From assembly GCF_014203355.1 (NCBI RefSeq), contig NZ_JACHIR010000001.1, positions 8,248,038-8,312,037 on the forward strand: DNA of 64,000 bases. The letters are read 5' to 3'. The position numbers and the translations under genes were made by a program. Positions 10,869 through 19,648 of this stretch are shown piece by piece (the stretch's first letter is position 1; each line of letters starts with the position of its first letter). This stretch comes from Kutzneria kofuensis (GTDB lineage Bacteria; Actinomycetota; Actinomycetes; Mycobacteriales; Pseudonocardiaceae). The notes under the pieces are model-generated. The model was not told the origin of the DNA. It ran no database searches and saw nothing but the letters and a program-made list of their open reading frames with translations.

Positions 10869-10927
10869 CGGCCGGCCGCTACGGTCCTTACCGAGGCAGG
10901 CTCATCTTGTTCGAGAGGAGGGTAACT

Positions 10928-11464
10928 GTGTCGGATTTCCCTTCTGACGCCCCAGGTTCCGGTCCGTCCGCGGGTGGACCGCCGCTGTGGACCGGGTGGG
11001 TGGCGTTCGGGTCGGGGGCCGTCGTGGCGTTGAGCGTGGCCGGCGCACTCGCCCTGTCCCCGGTCGACCCCCGCTCGCCCGTCGTCGACGGTCGGGCCAC
11101 CGCCGCGACGACCGCACCGTTGCCGCCCGGCGTCACCCCACTGCCGGCCCCCGGTGGCGGTTCGGCACTGGACAACCTGGTGATTTTGCCCGCCACGCCG
11201 GGAGATACGACGGGTGAGGCGCTGCAGCGGCCGGGGATCGGTCAGCGCCGGGCCGTGTCGGTGGTGTCGACCGGCCGACGGCCCCTCGTCGCGAGGCCGG
11301 CCCTGCCCCAACCGATCGCGCCGCCGCAGACGCCCACCGACCCGAAGACGAACACACCACCGCACCCGGTGCACAAGGCCAAGGGGCACAAGCCGACCCA
11401 CCACCGAGCGCCGAGCCGTCACCGTCCAGCGGCCGGCGATCCGTGCCGGCACAAGCCGCAGTGA
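10928..11464 (+). CDS. Small single-pass membrane protein with Pro/His-rich tail
   Basis: The GTG start follows a GAGGAGGG ribosome site. The 178-residue product has a short Gly/Pro/Ser-rich cytoplasmic N-terminus, then one hydrophobic segment at about residues 23-43 (GWVAFGSGAVVALSVAGALA). The remainder is a Pro/Thr/His/Lys-rich region, presumably extracytoplasmic. I recognise no enzyme domain. It lies 59 bp downstream of the type VII-associated gene in the same direction, so it may belong to that unit. It ends 7 bp before the stop codon of the convergent LuxR gene; a short GGGATG/CATCCC dyad spans the junction. Confidence 0.6.
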   Translation: MSDFPSDAPGSGPSAGGPPLWTGWVAFGSGAVVALSVAGALALSPVDPRSPVVDGRATAATTAPLPPGVTPLPAPGGGSALDNLVILPATPGDTTGEALQRPGIGQRRAVSVVSTGRRPLVARPALPQPIAPPQTPTDPKTNTPPHPVHKAKGHKPTHHRAPSRHRPAAGDPCRHKPQ

Positions 11465-11471
11465 GGGATGC

Positions 11472-14105
11472 TCATCCCGTGAACTGGCCGCTGAGCATGG
11501 CCGTGGCCAGTTCCACCCGGCAGTGGTAGCCCGTGCGGGCGAACAGCCTCGACAGCCGCCCCTCCACGCTCTTCTCGCTGGCCTGCAGCGCGGTCGCTAT
11601 CTGTTTGTTGCCGAGCCCCTCGGCCACCAGCACCGCCAGCAACCGCTCGTTCTCGGCGACCGTGGCCTGCCGTCCGGGTATCGATATGCCGTTGCAGCGC
11701 ATCGTGTTGCGCAGCCACGCCCGGCTCATCAGCGCGTCCAACCCGCCGAGCAGGTCGTACGCCTCGGCCAGCAACGCCGGATCGGCCACTCCGTAGCGCA
11801 CCAGTCGTTCCAGGAGCGAGGCCAGCTCCATGGGCTGGCCACGCCGCCGCGCCAGGTCGATCCCGGCCTCGGCCGCCTTCGGGTCCTTGTCCACGAGCGC
11901 GAGTAGCGCGAGACGGTTCAGCTCGGCCCGCCCGGTACCCATCTGCTTGGCCACCAACTCGACCTCACGCAGGCACTGCGGAACTTCCTCCTGGCACCCG
12001 GTGCGGACGGCGAGGTCGGCCAACGCGGTCCACAGCACGTCGGTGTGGACGACCAGGCCGTCGTCCTCGGCCTGGTCCAGGGCCTCCCGCAGCACCGCGC
12101 GCGCCTGCGCGGTCCGCCCGAGCGCGACCTCGATCAGCGCCTCCGGCACGGCCAGCAGGTGCCCCAGCGCGGGCCGCCCCGCCCGGCCCGCCGCCAGCAG
12201 TTCCCTGGCCCTCGCGAGCTTCCCGCGACTGGCCAGGATGGTCGCCGCCACCTGGTACATGCCCGCCTGGCCCACGTCGCTGCCGAACGGCGGCCCGGTG
12301 GCGATGCTCTTGCGGGCCAGTTCCAGGGCCTCGTCGAACCGGCCGCGCTCGGCCGCGACGAGGACGCGTCCGGGCAGGCGGAGGTGCTCGGCCGCGAGCC
12401 CGGTCTCGGCGAGCAGCTGCTCGGCCCGTCCCAGCTCGCCGAGGGTCAACAGCGCGCCGGCGTACCAGCAGGCCTGCTGCGGTCGCTGTCGCGGGTCGCC
12501 CGCGCCGGCGGCCAGGGCGGCCGCCGAGTTCTCGAACTCGGCCGGCTCACCGAACCAGAGCCGGACGAGCGCGCGCAGGGACGTGAACGCCGGGTCGAGG
12601 TCGTCGGCCGCCAGCAGGTCTCGTGCCTGTCGCCAGCGGTTGAGCAGCACCAGGGCGAGCAGCCGGAAGCCGCTGCGGTGCGGCTGCCCTCCCGGTCCGG
12701 GCAACCAGCCCTCGTCCGCGATCCGTTCCAGCACGGCGGTCTCGCCCGCCTCGTGCAGGGCGGTCAGGTGCACGAAGTAGACCTCGAGCAGCTGCCCGGG
12801 TGTGAGCTGGCCGGCCAGCGACAGCAGCAGGGCCTGCGAGGACTCGAGCGCCAGCAGGGGAGTGCCGCGGGCCAGGCATAGTCGTGCCTGCGTCAACAGG
12901 ATCTGGGCCCGTTCCTGTGTGTCCGAGCTGAGGTCGGCGGCGGCCCGCAGCCAGCGGACAGCGCGGTCGGTGTCGATGAAGGACCGCCGGCCGGCGATGG
13001 CGAGCAGCGTGTCCTTGGCCCGGTCGGCCGGCGCCATCCGGCCGGCGCTCATCAGCAGGTCGGCCAGGTATCTGGCGTCCGGTTCGGGGGCCTCGCCGGC
13101 CCAGACCGCGGACACGGCGACCTGCGCCATCCGGTGTCGCTCGTACGGGCCGAGCACCCAGCGCAGCGCGAATCCCAGCAGGGGCGGCCGAAAGCTCCAC
13201 GTCCGCTGTGCCCGGCGGAAGCGGAGCACGCCGGCGGCCTCCAACCCGGCCAGCAGCCGCCGGGCCTCGCTCTCGGGTACTCCCAGGGCATCGCCCACCA
13301 GCCGCGGTGCGGCGTCACCGAGCGGGCCGAACACCGCGGCCGCCTTGGCCGCCGCCCACACGTCCCGGCCCATCCGGCGGATCGGCAGCACCAGGGCGTC
13401 GCTGTCGGGCAGGTGCGGCGCACCGTCGACGGGCCCCAGGAAGGCGTGCCGGTCGACGAACCGGACGAGGTCGTGTTCACGCATGATCCGCAAAGCCGCC
13501 GTCACCGTGGCCGGCCAGCCCCGGGTGGCCCGCCACAACAGGGCGGCCAGCTCCGGCGCGGGCTTGGCCCCGATCGCGCCCGTGACCAGCGCGTCGAGCC
13601 GGCGCGGCGGTAGCGGGCGCAGCCGCACGTGCTCGGCGAGTCCGTCCCGTCGCAGCCGCGCCAGCATGGCGACCATGGCGGGCTCGACGGCCGACGGCAG
13701 CGGCAGGGCGACCGTGCACAGGCTCCGCGTGCCCGTGGCGGCGAGTTGCCGCACCAGCCCTTCCAGACCACCCACGGCCGCCGCGGCGACGCGTTGGATT
13801 TCCTCGACGACCAGCAGCGTCGGAGTGTTCCGCCGGTCCTCGAAAGAGGGGATCCGATCAGCCAGGTGGAACAAAGGTGTATTTTCGCTGAACGGAAGGT
13901 TAACTGTCGTCAGGCCTTGTTCCTCCGCGCAGCTGCGCATTTCGGACAGCGCGCGGGACAGTTCGGCGCCCGCGGGCCCGCTCAGCACCACCAGCGGGCG
14001 GCCCGGCATCCGGAGCTTGTCAACGATGTCGACGACGAGATCTCGGAAATCGCCGGCTTCGCCTTCCGGCGTGTGGCCACTGGGCCGGGGCATCGGTCGC
14101 GTCAT
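11472..14105 (-). CDS. LAL-type LuxR family regulator with degenerate P-loop
   Basis: An 877-residue protein of the usual length for LAL regulators: N-terminal NTPase-like domain, long helical (TPR-like) middle and C-terminal LuxR helix-turn-helix (GNKQIATALQASEKSVEGRL) in the last ~60 residues. The expected Walker A reads GPAGAELSRAL at about residues 43-53, so the GK[ST] core is missing. A Walker B-like LLVVEEIQ is present near residue 100. The divergent neighbour has an intact P-loop, so the two form an asymmetric pair of paralogues. Loss of the Lys suggests that this one does not hydrolyse ATP. Targets are unknown; the flanking type VII-type genes are the obvious candidates. Confidence 0.85.
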   Translation of the reverse strand: MTRPMPRPSGHTPEGEAGDFRDLVVDIVDKLRMPGRPLVVLSGPAGAELSRALSEMRSCAEEQGLTTVNLPFSENTPLFHLADRIPSFEDRRNTPTLLVVEEIQRVAAAAVGGLEGLVRQLAATGTRSLCTVALPLPSAVEPAMVAMLARLRRDGLAEHVRLRPLPPRRLDALVTGAIGAKPAPELAALLWRATRGWPATVTAALRIMREHDLVRFVDRHAFLGPVDGAPHLPDSDALVLPIRRMGRDVWAAAKAAAVFGPLGDAAPRLVGDALGVPESEARRLLAGLEAAGVLRFRRAQRTWSFRPPLLGFALRWVLGPYERHRMAQVAVSAVWAGEAPEPDARYLADLLMSAGRMAPADRAKDTLLAIAGRRSFIDTDRAVRWLRAAADLSSDTQERAQILLTQARLCLARGTPLLALESSQALLLSLAGQLTPGQLLEVYFVHLTALHEAGETAVLERIADEGWLPGPGGQPHRSGFRLLALVLLNRWRQARDLLAADDLDPAFTSLRALVRLWFGEPAEFENSAAALAAGAGDPRQRPQQACWYAGALLTLGELGRAEQLLAETGLAAEHLRLPGRVLVAAERGRFDEALELARKSIATGPPFGSDVGQAGMYQVAATILASRGKLARARELLAAGRAGRPALGHLLAVPEALIEVALGRTAQARAVLREALDQAEDDGLVVHTDVLWTALADLAVRTGCQEEVPQCLREVELVAKQMGTGRAELNRLALLALVDKDPKAAEAGIDLARRRGQPMELASLLERLVRYGVADPALLAEAYDLLGGLDALMSRAWLRNTMRCNGISIPGRQATVAENERLLAVLVAEGLGNKQIATALQASEKSVEGRLSRLFARTGYHCRVELATAMLSGQFTG

Positions 14106-14191
14106 GGCGGCTGGTCACACTCGTCTCACCACCCCTGGATCGGTGTCCGCTCATATGCGTGGAGGAACTTGTGAGGGAAGTCCCCATTGTG

Positions 14192-14205
14192 AGCGAACTT
14201 TCGCT
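14192..14205. promoter_or_regulatory. Perfect dyad in divergent LuxR promoter
   Basis: AGCGAA-CT-TTCGCT, with outer CCCC and GGGG runs at 14182-14185 and 14206-14209. It lies in the 223-bp gap between the two divergent LAL regulators, so it is a candidate operator or hairpin. Confidence 0.4.
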
Positions 14206-14259
14206 GGGGCGGCCTAGTGCGTCTACGGACCGTGACAGACTATCCCCGCCTGTAGGTGA

Positions 14260-14287
14260 GCGCTATGCCACCTTTAGTGGTATGCGC
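14260..14287. promoter_or_regulatory. Imperfect inverted repeat, candidate operator
   Basis: GCGCTATGCCAC and GTGGTATGCGC arms flank a short CTTTA spacer, about 40 bp upstream of the plus-strand LuxR start. One base is bulged and one mismatched. Its position between two divergent LuxR genes fits autoregulation, which is an inference. Confidence 0.45.
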
Positions 14288-14328
14288 CGCTCATCGGGTG
14301 AGCGTGTGAACAATTGAGGAGGCGGCCA

Positions 14329-16989
14329 GTGTCCCGGGAGTGTGGTGCCTTGTCGGGGCGGGACGAGGAGATCGCGAGAGTCGACGAGCTCGCCGGCCGG
14401 CCCGTGCTCATGCTCGTTCGAGGTCCGGCCGGAGCAGGCAAAACGTCCGTGCTGGCCGAGGTGCGGCGCGGCTGGGACGGCCGTGGCGTGAAAACAATTC
14501 ATGTTCGCTTTTCCGATGACGTTCCGAGCTGGGACCAGTTCGGCGCGCTGGCCGTGGTGAGCACATTCCGCGAAAGGTTCAACCAATTCGGTGATTCGCG
14601 GATGGCCGCGGCGTTGGCTGCGGTGAGTCGACTCTGTGTGCCCGAGACCTACTGTTCCGGACGTGCGCGTTCCGCGCTGTTCGCCGAGTTGGTGCGACTG
14701 TTCGGCAGTCTCCGGCACAACGAGCTCTCGGCCGTGCTGTTCGACGACCTGCACGCCGCGCCCAACCCCGGCCTCGTGGTGACCGCCGCCCGGCACGCCG
14801 GGTGCACCGTGGTCGCCGCCTGCCGGGAGGACGGAATCGCGGAGCCGACCTCGCTGGGGATGCTCGCCGACCATGTCCTCGACCTGCGGCCGCTGACGGA
14901 GGCGCAGGTGGACGAGCTGATGACGGGGGCCGTCCGGGGCGTGCTCGACCAGTCCGTGGCGCCCGCGGTGCGCACCGCCCTCGGTTCGCTGTGCGGTAAT
15001 CCGGGCGCCGTGCTGTCCGTTCTCGAATCACTGCGACAGCAGGGGCGGCTCGTGCCGCTCCGGGGCATGGTGTGCCTGGCCGACCCGGACCAGCCGATCG
15101 CACTGCCCGCCGATCACGAGCTCGTCCGCCTGGTGGAGCGGCTGACCGACACGGGGCCGCAGTTGGTCGCGCTCGCCGCGACCGCCGACCGGTTCCGGGT
15201 GGACGATCTGCTGGCATTCGCCGAGTCCACGGGCCGGGACCTGGGGGCCTGCGGCCGGACCGTCGACCTGCTGGTCGCCGCGGGCATCCTGGCCTGCGAC
15301 TCGCAGGGCGCGCTGTCCGTGAGCTGCCCGGCGCTGGCCACCACGGTGCTGGCCGGCCTCGGCGAGCACGCGGTGCTCGCTCTGCACGGTGGGATCGCGG
15401 AGCACCTGCTGCGCGCCGGCCACCCGCGCCTGCCGCAGCCGGCACTCGTGGCCGACCATGTCGCACTGGCCGGCGCCGCGTTGCCCCCGACCCCGGACGT
15501 CGTGCCGCTGCTGTGTGCGGAGGCGACCAGGGTGCTGGCGGCCAAACCCGAACTGGCCGCGCGGTGGTACCGCGCCGCGCTGGCGCACTGTCGGGCGGAC
15601 GACCCGGCTCGGGCACGGGAGTTGACCGGATCACTGCTGCGCCTGCTGGTGCGGATCGGGCGCTACGACTGGCTGGGCGACTTCGTCGCCGAGGTGGTCG
15701 CGGCGGGCGTGCCGGACGGGCAGCGGTACGAGGTTGCTGTCGGCGCGGCGTTGGCGGCCCTGCACACAGGGGCCCCGGTGCCGTCGAAGGTGTGGGATGA
15801 GCTGGTGGCAGACCCGGCCGGCCGGGCGCCGCTGGAGTTCACCACCCGCTGGTTCGAAGGCCGCGAGGAGATCCGGCTCGACGAGCTGGCCGCCGCCTTC
15901 GCCCCGTTCCGCGTCGGAGACCTGCCCGACGGGCCGCAGCCGACGCCCGACGACTGGGGGATCGCCGCCGGCCGGCACGACCTGGTGGTCCTGTTCGGCT
16001 ACCTGCTCGGTGACGAGTACGGGCGGCCGCGCGGCGGCCCGCTGGGGCTGTACCACCGGGTCATCACCGGATACCACCGCGGCGAGTGGGCCGAGGTGCT
16101 GTCGGCGGCCCGGGCGCTGGAGCTCTGCGGGCCGGCGCACACCCCGGTCCACCAGCTGTCGCGCCTGCTAGCCACCGAGATCCGGGCCTGCGAGGGCGAG
16201 CTGAAGCTCGCGGCGGAGTGGCTGGCCGAGGCCCGTGAGGACTGCCCGTTCCCGGCCATGTGGAGCTGGGCCGAGATCGGCCTGCTGTGGCGGGCCGGCG
16301 AGGTGCAGCGGGCGATCGACGCGGGCTGGCGGGGATACGAGCGGGCCGCGGCGGCGGCCGAGCGGGGCACGGTGGTGGGGCTGCACTGGCTCCTTGTCCG
16401 GCTGGCGATGCTGGAGTCCGAGGCCGGCAACGTGGACAAGCTGCTGGAGCTGAGCGAACTGGCCCGCAAGTGGTACGGGCGCTACGGCGGCCGCCGGCTG
16501 CAGATGGCCGAGCTGATGCTCGGCGGCCTCGCCGAACGGGACTTCGCCAGCGCGCACACCGCCGTCGAGGTGCTCCGCAAGCACGACAACCAGAGCGAGC
16601 TGATGCGCGCGTGCCTGATCGCCTCGTCCGTCGCCGACGAACCGCGGCCCTGGCTGCACGAGGCGTACGACATCGCCAAACGGCTCGGCGGGGACCGGCT
16701 GCGGATGGTGATCAAGGCGAGGATGCGGGAGTGCGGGGTGACCCCGCCCCGACAGCGGGCCGCCAGCCAGGAGCTGTCCGAGGTCGAGATACGCGTCATC
16801 GCGCTGATCCAGCGCGGGCTGACCAACCGGCAGATCGCCGCGGCGGAGCGGGTCAGCGAGAAGACGGTGGAGAGCTACCTGACCCGGCTGTTCGCGAAGA
16901 CCGGCTGCCGTTCGCGGCTGGATCTCGCCACGGCGAGCCTGGAGGGACGTCTCACCCTGCCCGGGTGCGACCGGAGCGGGACGGCGTGA
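14329..16989 (+). CDS. LAL-type LuxR family regulator with intact P-loop
   Basis: The GTG start at 14329 is chosen because GAGGAGG lies six bases upstream; an in-frame TTG at 14314 overlaps that ribosome site. The product has 886 residues. Walker A is GPAGAGKTS near residue 30 and a Walker B-like LFDDLH lies near residue 140. A long helical repeat region follows. The C-terminal LuxR HTH reads LTNRQIAAAERVSEKTVESY at about residues 826-845. It is a paralogue of the divergent protein at 11472-14105. The AAA+/beta-helix gene starts 19 bp downstream on the same strand and may be co-transcribed. Confidence 0.88.
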   Translation: MSRECGALSGRDEEIARVDELAGRPVLMLVRGPAGAGKTSVLAEVRRGWDGRGVKTIHVRFSDDVPSWDQFGALAVVSTFRERFNQFGDSRMAAALAAVSRLCVPETYCSGRARSALFAELVRLFGSLRHNELSAVLFDDLHAAPNPGLVVTAARHAGCTVVAACREDGIAEPTSLGMLADHVLDLRPLTEAQVDELMTGAVRGVLDQSVAPAVRTALGSLCGNPGAVLSVLESLRQQGRLVPLRGMVCLADPDQPIALPADHELVRLVERLTDTGPQLVALAATADRFRVDDLLAFAESTGRDLGACGRTVDLLVAAGILACDSQGALSVSCPALATTVLAGLGEHAVLALHGGIAEHLLRAGHPRLPQPALVADHVALAGAALPPTPDVVPLLCAEATRVLAAKPELAARWYRAALAHCRADDPARARELTGSLLRLLVRIGRYDWLGDFVAEVVAAGVPDGQRYEVAVGAALAALHTGAPVPSKVWDELVADPAGRAPLEFTTRWFEGREEIRLDELAAAFAPFRVGDLPDGPQPTPDDWGIAAGRHDLVVLFGYLLGDEYGRPRGGPLGLYHRVITGYHRGEWAEVLSAARALELCGPAHTPVHQLSRLLATEIRACEGELKLAAEWLAEAREDCPFPAMWSWAEIGLLWRAGEVQRAIDAGWRGYERAAAAAERGTVVGLHWLLVRLAMLESEAGNVDKLLELSELARKWYGRYGGRRLQMAELMLGGLAERDFASAHTAVEVLRKHDNQSELMRACLIASSVADEPRPWLHEAYDIAKRLGGDRLRMVIKARMRECGVTPPRQRAASQELSEVEIRVIALIQRGLTNRQIAAAERVSEKTVESYLTRLFAKTGCRSRLDLATASLEGRLTLPGCDRSGTA

Positions 16990-17008
16990 CAGGGAAAGGA
17001 CAGTGCAC

Positions 17009-19420
17009 GTGGCGCACGACGTGATCATGGTGACGCAGACCGCCGCGCCGGGGCACCGCTCCATCACGGACGCGGTCGAGGCGGCCCGCGACGGCTCGGT
17101 GATCATCGTGAGCGCCGGCCAGTACTACGAGAACCTGGTGCTGACCAAGGCCGTCACGGTCGCCGCGGAGGACGGCCCCGGCACCGTCCGGGTGGTGGCG
17201 CCGTCGGGGCCCACCGTGGTGCTCGCCGCCGACTCCGCGGCCCTGTCCGGGCTGACCGTCGAGGCGCAGGACGAGGAGAGCCCCGCGGTCGTGGTGGCCT
17301 CGGGCCAGCTCGGCCTCACCGAGTGCCGGGTCACGGCATCCGGGTGGTCGGCGGTGTACGCGCTGGACCGGGGGGCGGTGCTGATGCGCGGCTGCGACGT
17401 GTGGAACCCCGCCGGCGCCGGGATCGTGGTCACCTCCGCCTCGGGCAACATCGTCGACTCCTGCACGGTGCACGACGTGGGCACCTCCGGCGTCGTGGTC
17501 GCCGAGCACGGCGAGCTGGTGATGCGCGCGTGCTCGGTGCGCGACGCCGGCGGCAACGGCATCTGCCTGAACGGACACGGGCGGCTGACCGCCACCGACA
17601 CCACGGTGACCGCGACGGCCAAGCCGGCGGTCGCGATCGAGCAGCACGCCGGCGCCACGGCCACCCGGCTGACCGTCTCCGACGTGCCCGGGATCGGCGT
17701 GTACCTCGCGTCCTCCGGCAGCATCCTGCTGGAGGACGGGTCGGTGACCGGTTCGGGCGCCGAGGGTGTGCTCACCACCGAGTCGTGCGCGCCGGTGCTG
17801 CGCCGGTTCCGGGTCAACCGGGCCCGCGAGCACGGGTTCCTGTTCAGCGGCCGGGCCGCGGGCAGCGCCGAGGAGTGCGAGGCCAGCGACATCGCGGGCG
17901 CCGGCGTGAGCGTCCGGGAACGCAGCACCACCGAGTTCACGCGGATGACCGTGTCGACGTGCACGGCGAGCGCGGTCAGCCTGGACGGCGCCGCGGACCC
18001 CTTCTTCCGCCGGCTGCGCGTGGTCGGCTGCGACGGCGCCGCTGTCGAGGTGGCGGACAACTCGCGGGGCCGCTTCGAGAACGTCGAAGTCGACCGATGT
18101 GGCCGCAGCGCGTTCGTGGTCAGCGGCGGCGCGCGCACGGAGGTGACGGGTCTGAGCGCACGCGGCGCCGGCGCGGCCGGGGTGCTGGTCGAGCAGGCGG
18201 CCGTCGCGTTGACCGACTGCGACATCGCCGAGGTCGGCGGGGACGGGCTGCACTTCGGCGCCGGCGCGGAGGTATCGGTGACCCGGTGCCGGGTGCGCGA
18301 GAGCAAGGCCAGCGGGTGCCACGTCGCCGAGGGGGCCAGCGCGACGGTGGAGGAGTCGGAGTTCGCGGCCAACGTCGGCGACGGCATCCACGTGCTCAGC
18401 CAGGACATGGTCCGGCTGGTGGCGTGCACGGTGCGCGACAACGGCGGATCCGGCCTGCGGCAGGCGCGGCCGAGCGCCAACCTGACCGTCGACGACCTGC
18501 GCAGCGGCACCAACGGGGTGCGCGATGCCTACGGGTCGGCCGCCGCCGCGTCCGCGGTGGCCGAGGCCCCGCGGCCGGCCGAGCAGCTGTCGTTCGCCGG
18601 ACGTCCGCCGGGCGATCCGCTCAGTGAGATGAACTCGTTGGTGGGCCTGGATGGCGTCAAGCGCGAGGTCAACTCGCTGGTCAACCTGAACCTGATGGCC
18701 AAGCGCCGGCAGGAGGCGGGGCTGTCGGCCCCGCCGATGGCCCGCCACCTGGTGTTCGCCGGTGCGCCCGGCACCGGCAAGACCACGGTCGCGCGCCTGT
18801 ACGGCGCTGTCCTGGCCGATCTGGGGGTGCTGCGGTCGGGGCACCTGGTCGAGGTGGCCCGGGCGGACCTCGTGGCGCAGATCATCGGCGGCACCGCCAT
18901 CAAGACGACCGAGGTGTTCACCAGCGCGATGGGCGGTGTGTTGTTCATCGACGAGGCGTACACGCTGAGCATGGGGCAGGGCGGCACCGGGCCCGACTTC
19001 GGCCGCGAGGCCATCGACACCCTGCTGAAGCTGATGGAGGACCACCGCGAGGACGTGGTGGTGATCGCCGCCGGGTACTCCCTGCAGATGCGGGACTTCC
19101 TCCAGGCCAATCCCGGCCTGGAGTCGCGGTTCAGCCGGACGATCGAGTTCGAGAACTACACGCCCGACGAACTGGTGACGATCGTCCGCATGCACTGCAA
19201 GCGGCACGACTACCGTATCGAGGACGCCGCGGCGGACGTGCTGCGCGACTATTTCGAGCGAATTCCCAAGGACGGTACGTTCGGCAACGGACGCACCGCG
19301 CGCAAGGTGTTCGAGGTGATGGCCGACCGGCAGGCCTCGCGGCTGACCACGGCCGGTACGGTGGCCACGGCGGAGCTCACGCTGCTGACCGCCGAGGATT
19401 TCGACGAGTCGATGGTCTGA
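17009..19420 (+). CDS. Right-handed beta-helix protein fused to EccA/CbxX-like AAA+ ATPase
   Basis: About 803 residues. Residues ~1-510 are short repeated strands of the pectate-lyase/beta-helix kind (repeating G..V....G..V..C.V..). Residues ~530-803 are a CbxX/CfqX-type AAA+ domain: Walker A GAPGTGKTTVA (K591), Walker B GGVLFIDEAYTL, and a sensor region SRFSRTIEFENY. The same AAA+ family includes the C-terminal domain of EccA from ESX systems, which supports a type VII accessory role; what the beta-helix binds is unknown. GTG at 17009 (VAHDVIMVTQ) is preferred on ribosome-site spacing (AAGGA 8 bp upstream), but GTG at 17003 is possible. A hairpin follows the stop codon. Confidence 0.82.
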   Translation: MAHDVIMVTQTAAPGHRSITDAVEAARDGSVIIVSAGQYYENLVLTKAVTVAAEDGPGTVRVVAPSGPTVVLAADSAALSGLTVEAQDEESPAVVVASGQLGLTECRVTASGWSAVYALDRGAVLMRGCDVWNPAGAGIVVTSASGNIVDSCTVHDVGTSGVVVAEHGELVMRACSVRDAGGNGICLNGHGRLTATDTTVTATAKPAVAIEQHAGATATRLTVSDVPGIGVYLASSGSILLEDGSVTGSGAEGVLTTESCAPVLRRFRVNRAREHGFLFSGRAAGSAEECEASDIAGAGVSVRERSTTEFTRMTVSTCTASAVSLDGAADPFFRRLRVVGCDGAAVEVADNSRGRFENVEVDRCGRSAFVVSGGARTEVTGLSARGAGAAGVLVEQAAVALTDCDIAEVGGDGLHFGAGAEVSVTRCRVRESKASGCHVAEGASATVEESEFAANVGDGIHVLSQDMVRLVACTVRDNGGSGLRQARPSANLTVDDLRSGTNGVRDAYGSAAAASAVAEAPRPAEQLSFAGRPPGDPLSEMNSLVGLDGVKREVNSLVNLNLMAKRRQEAGLSAPPMARHLVFAGAPGTGKTTVARLYGAVLADLGVLRSGHLVEVARADLVAQIIGGTAIKTTEVFTSAMGGVLFIDEAYTLSMGQGGTGPDFGREAIDTLLKLMEDHREDVVVIAAGYSLQMRDFLQANPGLESRFSRTIEFENYTPDELVTIVRMHCKRHDYRIEDAAADVLRDYFERIPKDGTFGNGRTARKVFEVMADRQASRLTTAGTVATAELTLLTAEDFDESMV

Positions 19421-19433
19421 TCGCCGAGTCATC

Positions 19434-19470
19434 GGGGCCGTGGCACGCGTGACGTGTCGCGGCCCCTTCT
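19434..19470 (+). terminator. Likely intrinsic terminator after AAA+ gene
   Basis: GGGGCCG pairs with CGGCCCC across a partly paired loop and is followed by TTCT. It lies 14 bp after the stop codon. Confidence 0.6.
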
Positions 19471-19648
19471 CGTGTGGCCGTGTCGTGTATACGACTGCTG
19501 AGGGTTTTCCCGCTTCCGGCCGGCCGACAACGCGGCGGCACTCACCGTCGCCAGGGCGTTTTCTAAAATGAATCGGTGAACCGGCGGCGCCGGCAATTCT
19601 CGTGCGAATTCACTCATATGTCGTGCGGCTGATGGACGGGACTTCACG

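Noticed and set aside
16952-19432. Minus-strand open frame of 826 codons over the AAA+ gene
   Set aside because: Complementary shadow of the beta-helix/AAA+ protein; composition artefact.
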